Assembly: GCA_002433055.1 (NCBI GenBank)
Contig: DJHJ01000036.1
Coordinates: 782-5,825 of the forward strand
DNA length: 5,044 nucleotides
Reading direction: 5' to 3'
DNA from: Acidobacteriia bacterium UBA6623
Lineage (GTDB): Bacteria > Acidobacteriota > Terriglobia > Bryobacterales > UBA6623
Below are positions 4,410 to 5,044 of the stretch, one piece after another. A model generated the notes under the pieces. The model saw nothing but the letters and a program-made list of their open reading frames with translations. It was not told the origin of the DNA and did no database searches. The first letter of the stretch is position 1. Each line of letters begins with the position of its first letter. The translations under genes and the position numbers were made by a program.

Positions 4410-5044
4410 ATGCTTCAGGAACTTCATATCAACAATTTCGTGATAGCAAGCCAGCTTCGATTACGTTTTGGCTCAGGCTTGAACCTCTTGACAGGCGAAA
4501 CTGGAAGCGGTAAATCGATCATCGTGGATGCACTCTCACTTTTGTTCGGTGCACGCGCACACGCTGAAGTGATCCGACCAGGGGAACATAGTGCACAGGT
4601 AGTAGGTATATTTTCGATCAACAAATCCGACACGTTACAGGTCATTCTCAACGAAGCTGGCCTGCATCTTGACCAAGATGAATTGATCCTTGGACGAGAA
4701 GTACTCGATAGCGGCAAATCACGTGCGTACGTTAACGAACGACCTGTGACCATTACTCTCCTGCGAAAACTGGCACCACTTTTAGGCGACATTCACGGAC
4801 AGCACGAACAACAACACCTTTTTGCAACACAGGCACAACTGGAAATACTGGATGTGTTCGCCGGCACCACAGCAATTGCAAAAGATGTCGCCACCATTTA
4901 TTCCTCCTGGCACGACACGCACAAACGGCTGGACGGACTACGGGGCAACGAACAGGATCGTTTGCGACAACTCGATCTCCACGAATTTCAAGTGCGAGAA
5001 ATCGAACAGGCTGCTCTTGAACTGAATGAGATGTCACAATTCGA
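4410..5044 (+). CDS. recN: RecN, SMC-like ATPase for double-strand-break repair (N-terminal part, cut by the window edge)
   Basis: The first 211 of an expected 550 or so residues. The opening MLQELHINNFVIASQLRLRF is the usual RecN beta-strand start, followed by the Walker A loop GETGSGKS at 29-36 (most RecN proteins have GETGAGKS; the A-to-S change keeps the loop functional in form). Residues 37-49, IIVDALSLLFGAR, match the following helix. The segment near 94-112 (LGREVLDSGKSRAYVNERPV) and the Q-loop region LGDIHGQHEQQHL (125-137) are RecN hallmarks. From about 165 the sequence turns helical and charged (SSWHDTHKRLDGLRG onward), the start of the coiled coil. Walker B and the signature motif lie beyond the edge. 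RecN acts on DNA in the cytoplasm, holding broken ends during recombinational repair. ATG 4410 is chosen by family alignment; the only purine motif, GAAGG (4392-4396), is 13 bases away. It is transcribed divergently from the Tol operon. Confidence 0.93.
   Translation, partial: MLQELHINNFVIASQLRLRFGSGLNLLTGETGSGKSIIVDALSLLFGARAHAEVIRPGEHSAQVVGIFSINKSDTLQVILNEAGLHLDQDELILGREVLDSGKSRAYVNERPVTITLLRKLAPLLGDIHGQHEQQHLFATQAQLEILDVFAGTTAIAKDVATIYSSWHDTHKRLDGLRGNEQDRLRQLDLHEFQVREIEQAALELNEMSQF

Overview
The window holds a complete tolQ–tolR–tolA(TonB-like)–tolB run on the minus strand. It is followed by the first 131 codons of pal, which leaves the window at its left edge. On the other side of a 415-base divergent gap, the first 211 codons of recN run off the right edge on the plus strand. 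This is a bacterial chromosomal locus from a Gram-negative (diderm) organism with moderate, roughly balanced base composition. The Tol proteins are clearly diverged from those of Enterobacteria. The Pal carries an Ig-like domain between proline tracts, an arrangement I associate with Acidobacteriota; that placement is an inference, not something the sequence proves.

Layout, reading the Tol operon in its direction of transcription (right to left): tolQ (TTG start at 3994), tolR (overlapping the end of tolQ by 29 bases), tolA-like (4 bases after tolR), a 147-base gap, tolB, a 117-base gap, then pal. tolQ, tolR and tolA are tightly packed and probably translationally coupled. tolB and pal are set apart, and each has the same 10-base CCTGAGGAGG ribosome-binding block exactly 11 bases (from its GAGGAGG core) before its ATG.

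How the genes work together: TolQ and TolR form the inner-membrane proton-driven motor. The TolA/TonB-like protein is anchored in the inner membrane and spans the periplasm. TolB is a soluble periplasmic beta-propeller. Pal is an outer-membrane lipoprotein whose peptidoglycan-binding OmpA-type domain should lie beyond the left edge. Together they tether and constrict the outer membrane, chiefly at division. RecN is a cytoplasmic SMC-like double-strand-break repair ATPase and is probably only a neighbour.

I find no mobile element, tRNA, rRNA, CRISPR array or clear intrinsic terminator. I do not see a wholly new system. The points most worth a second look are the Ig-containing, proline-flanked Pal, the short proline-rich TolA, a possible leaderless recN, and the palindromes and short repeats in the divergent intergenic region.
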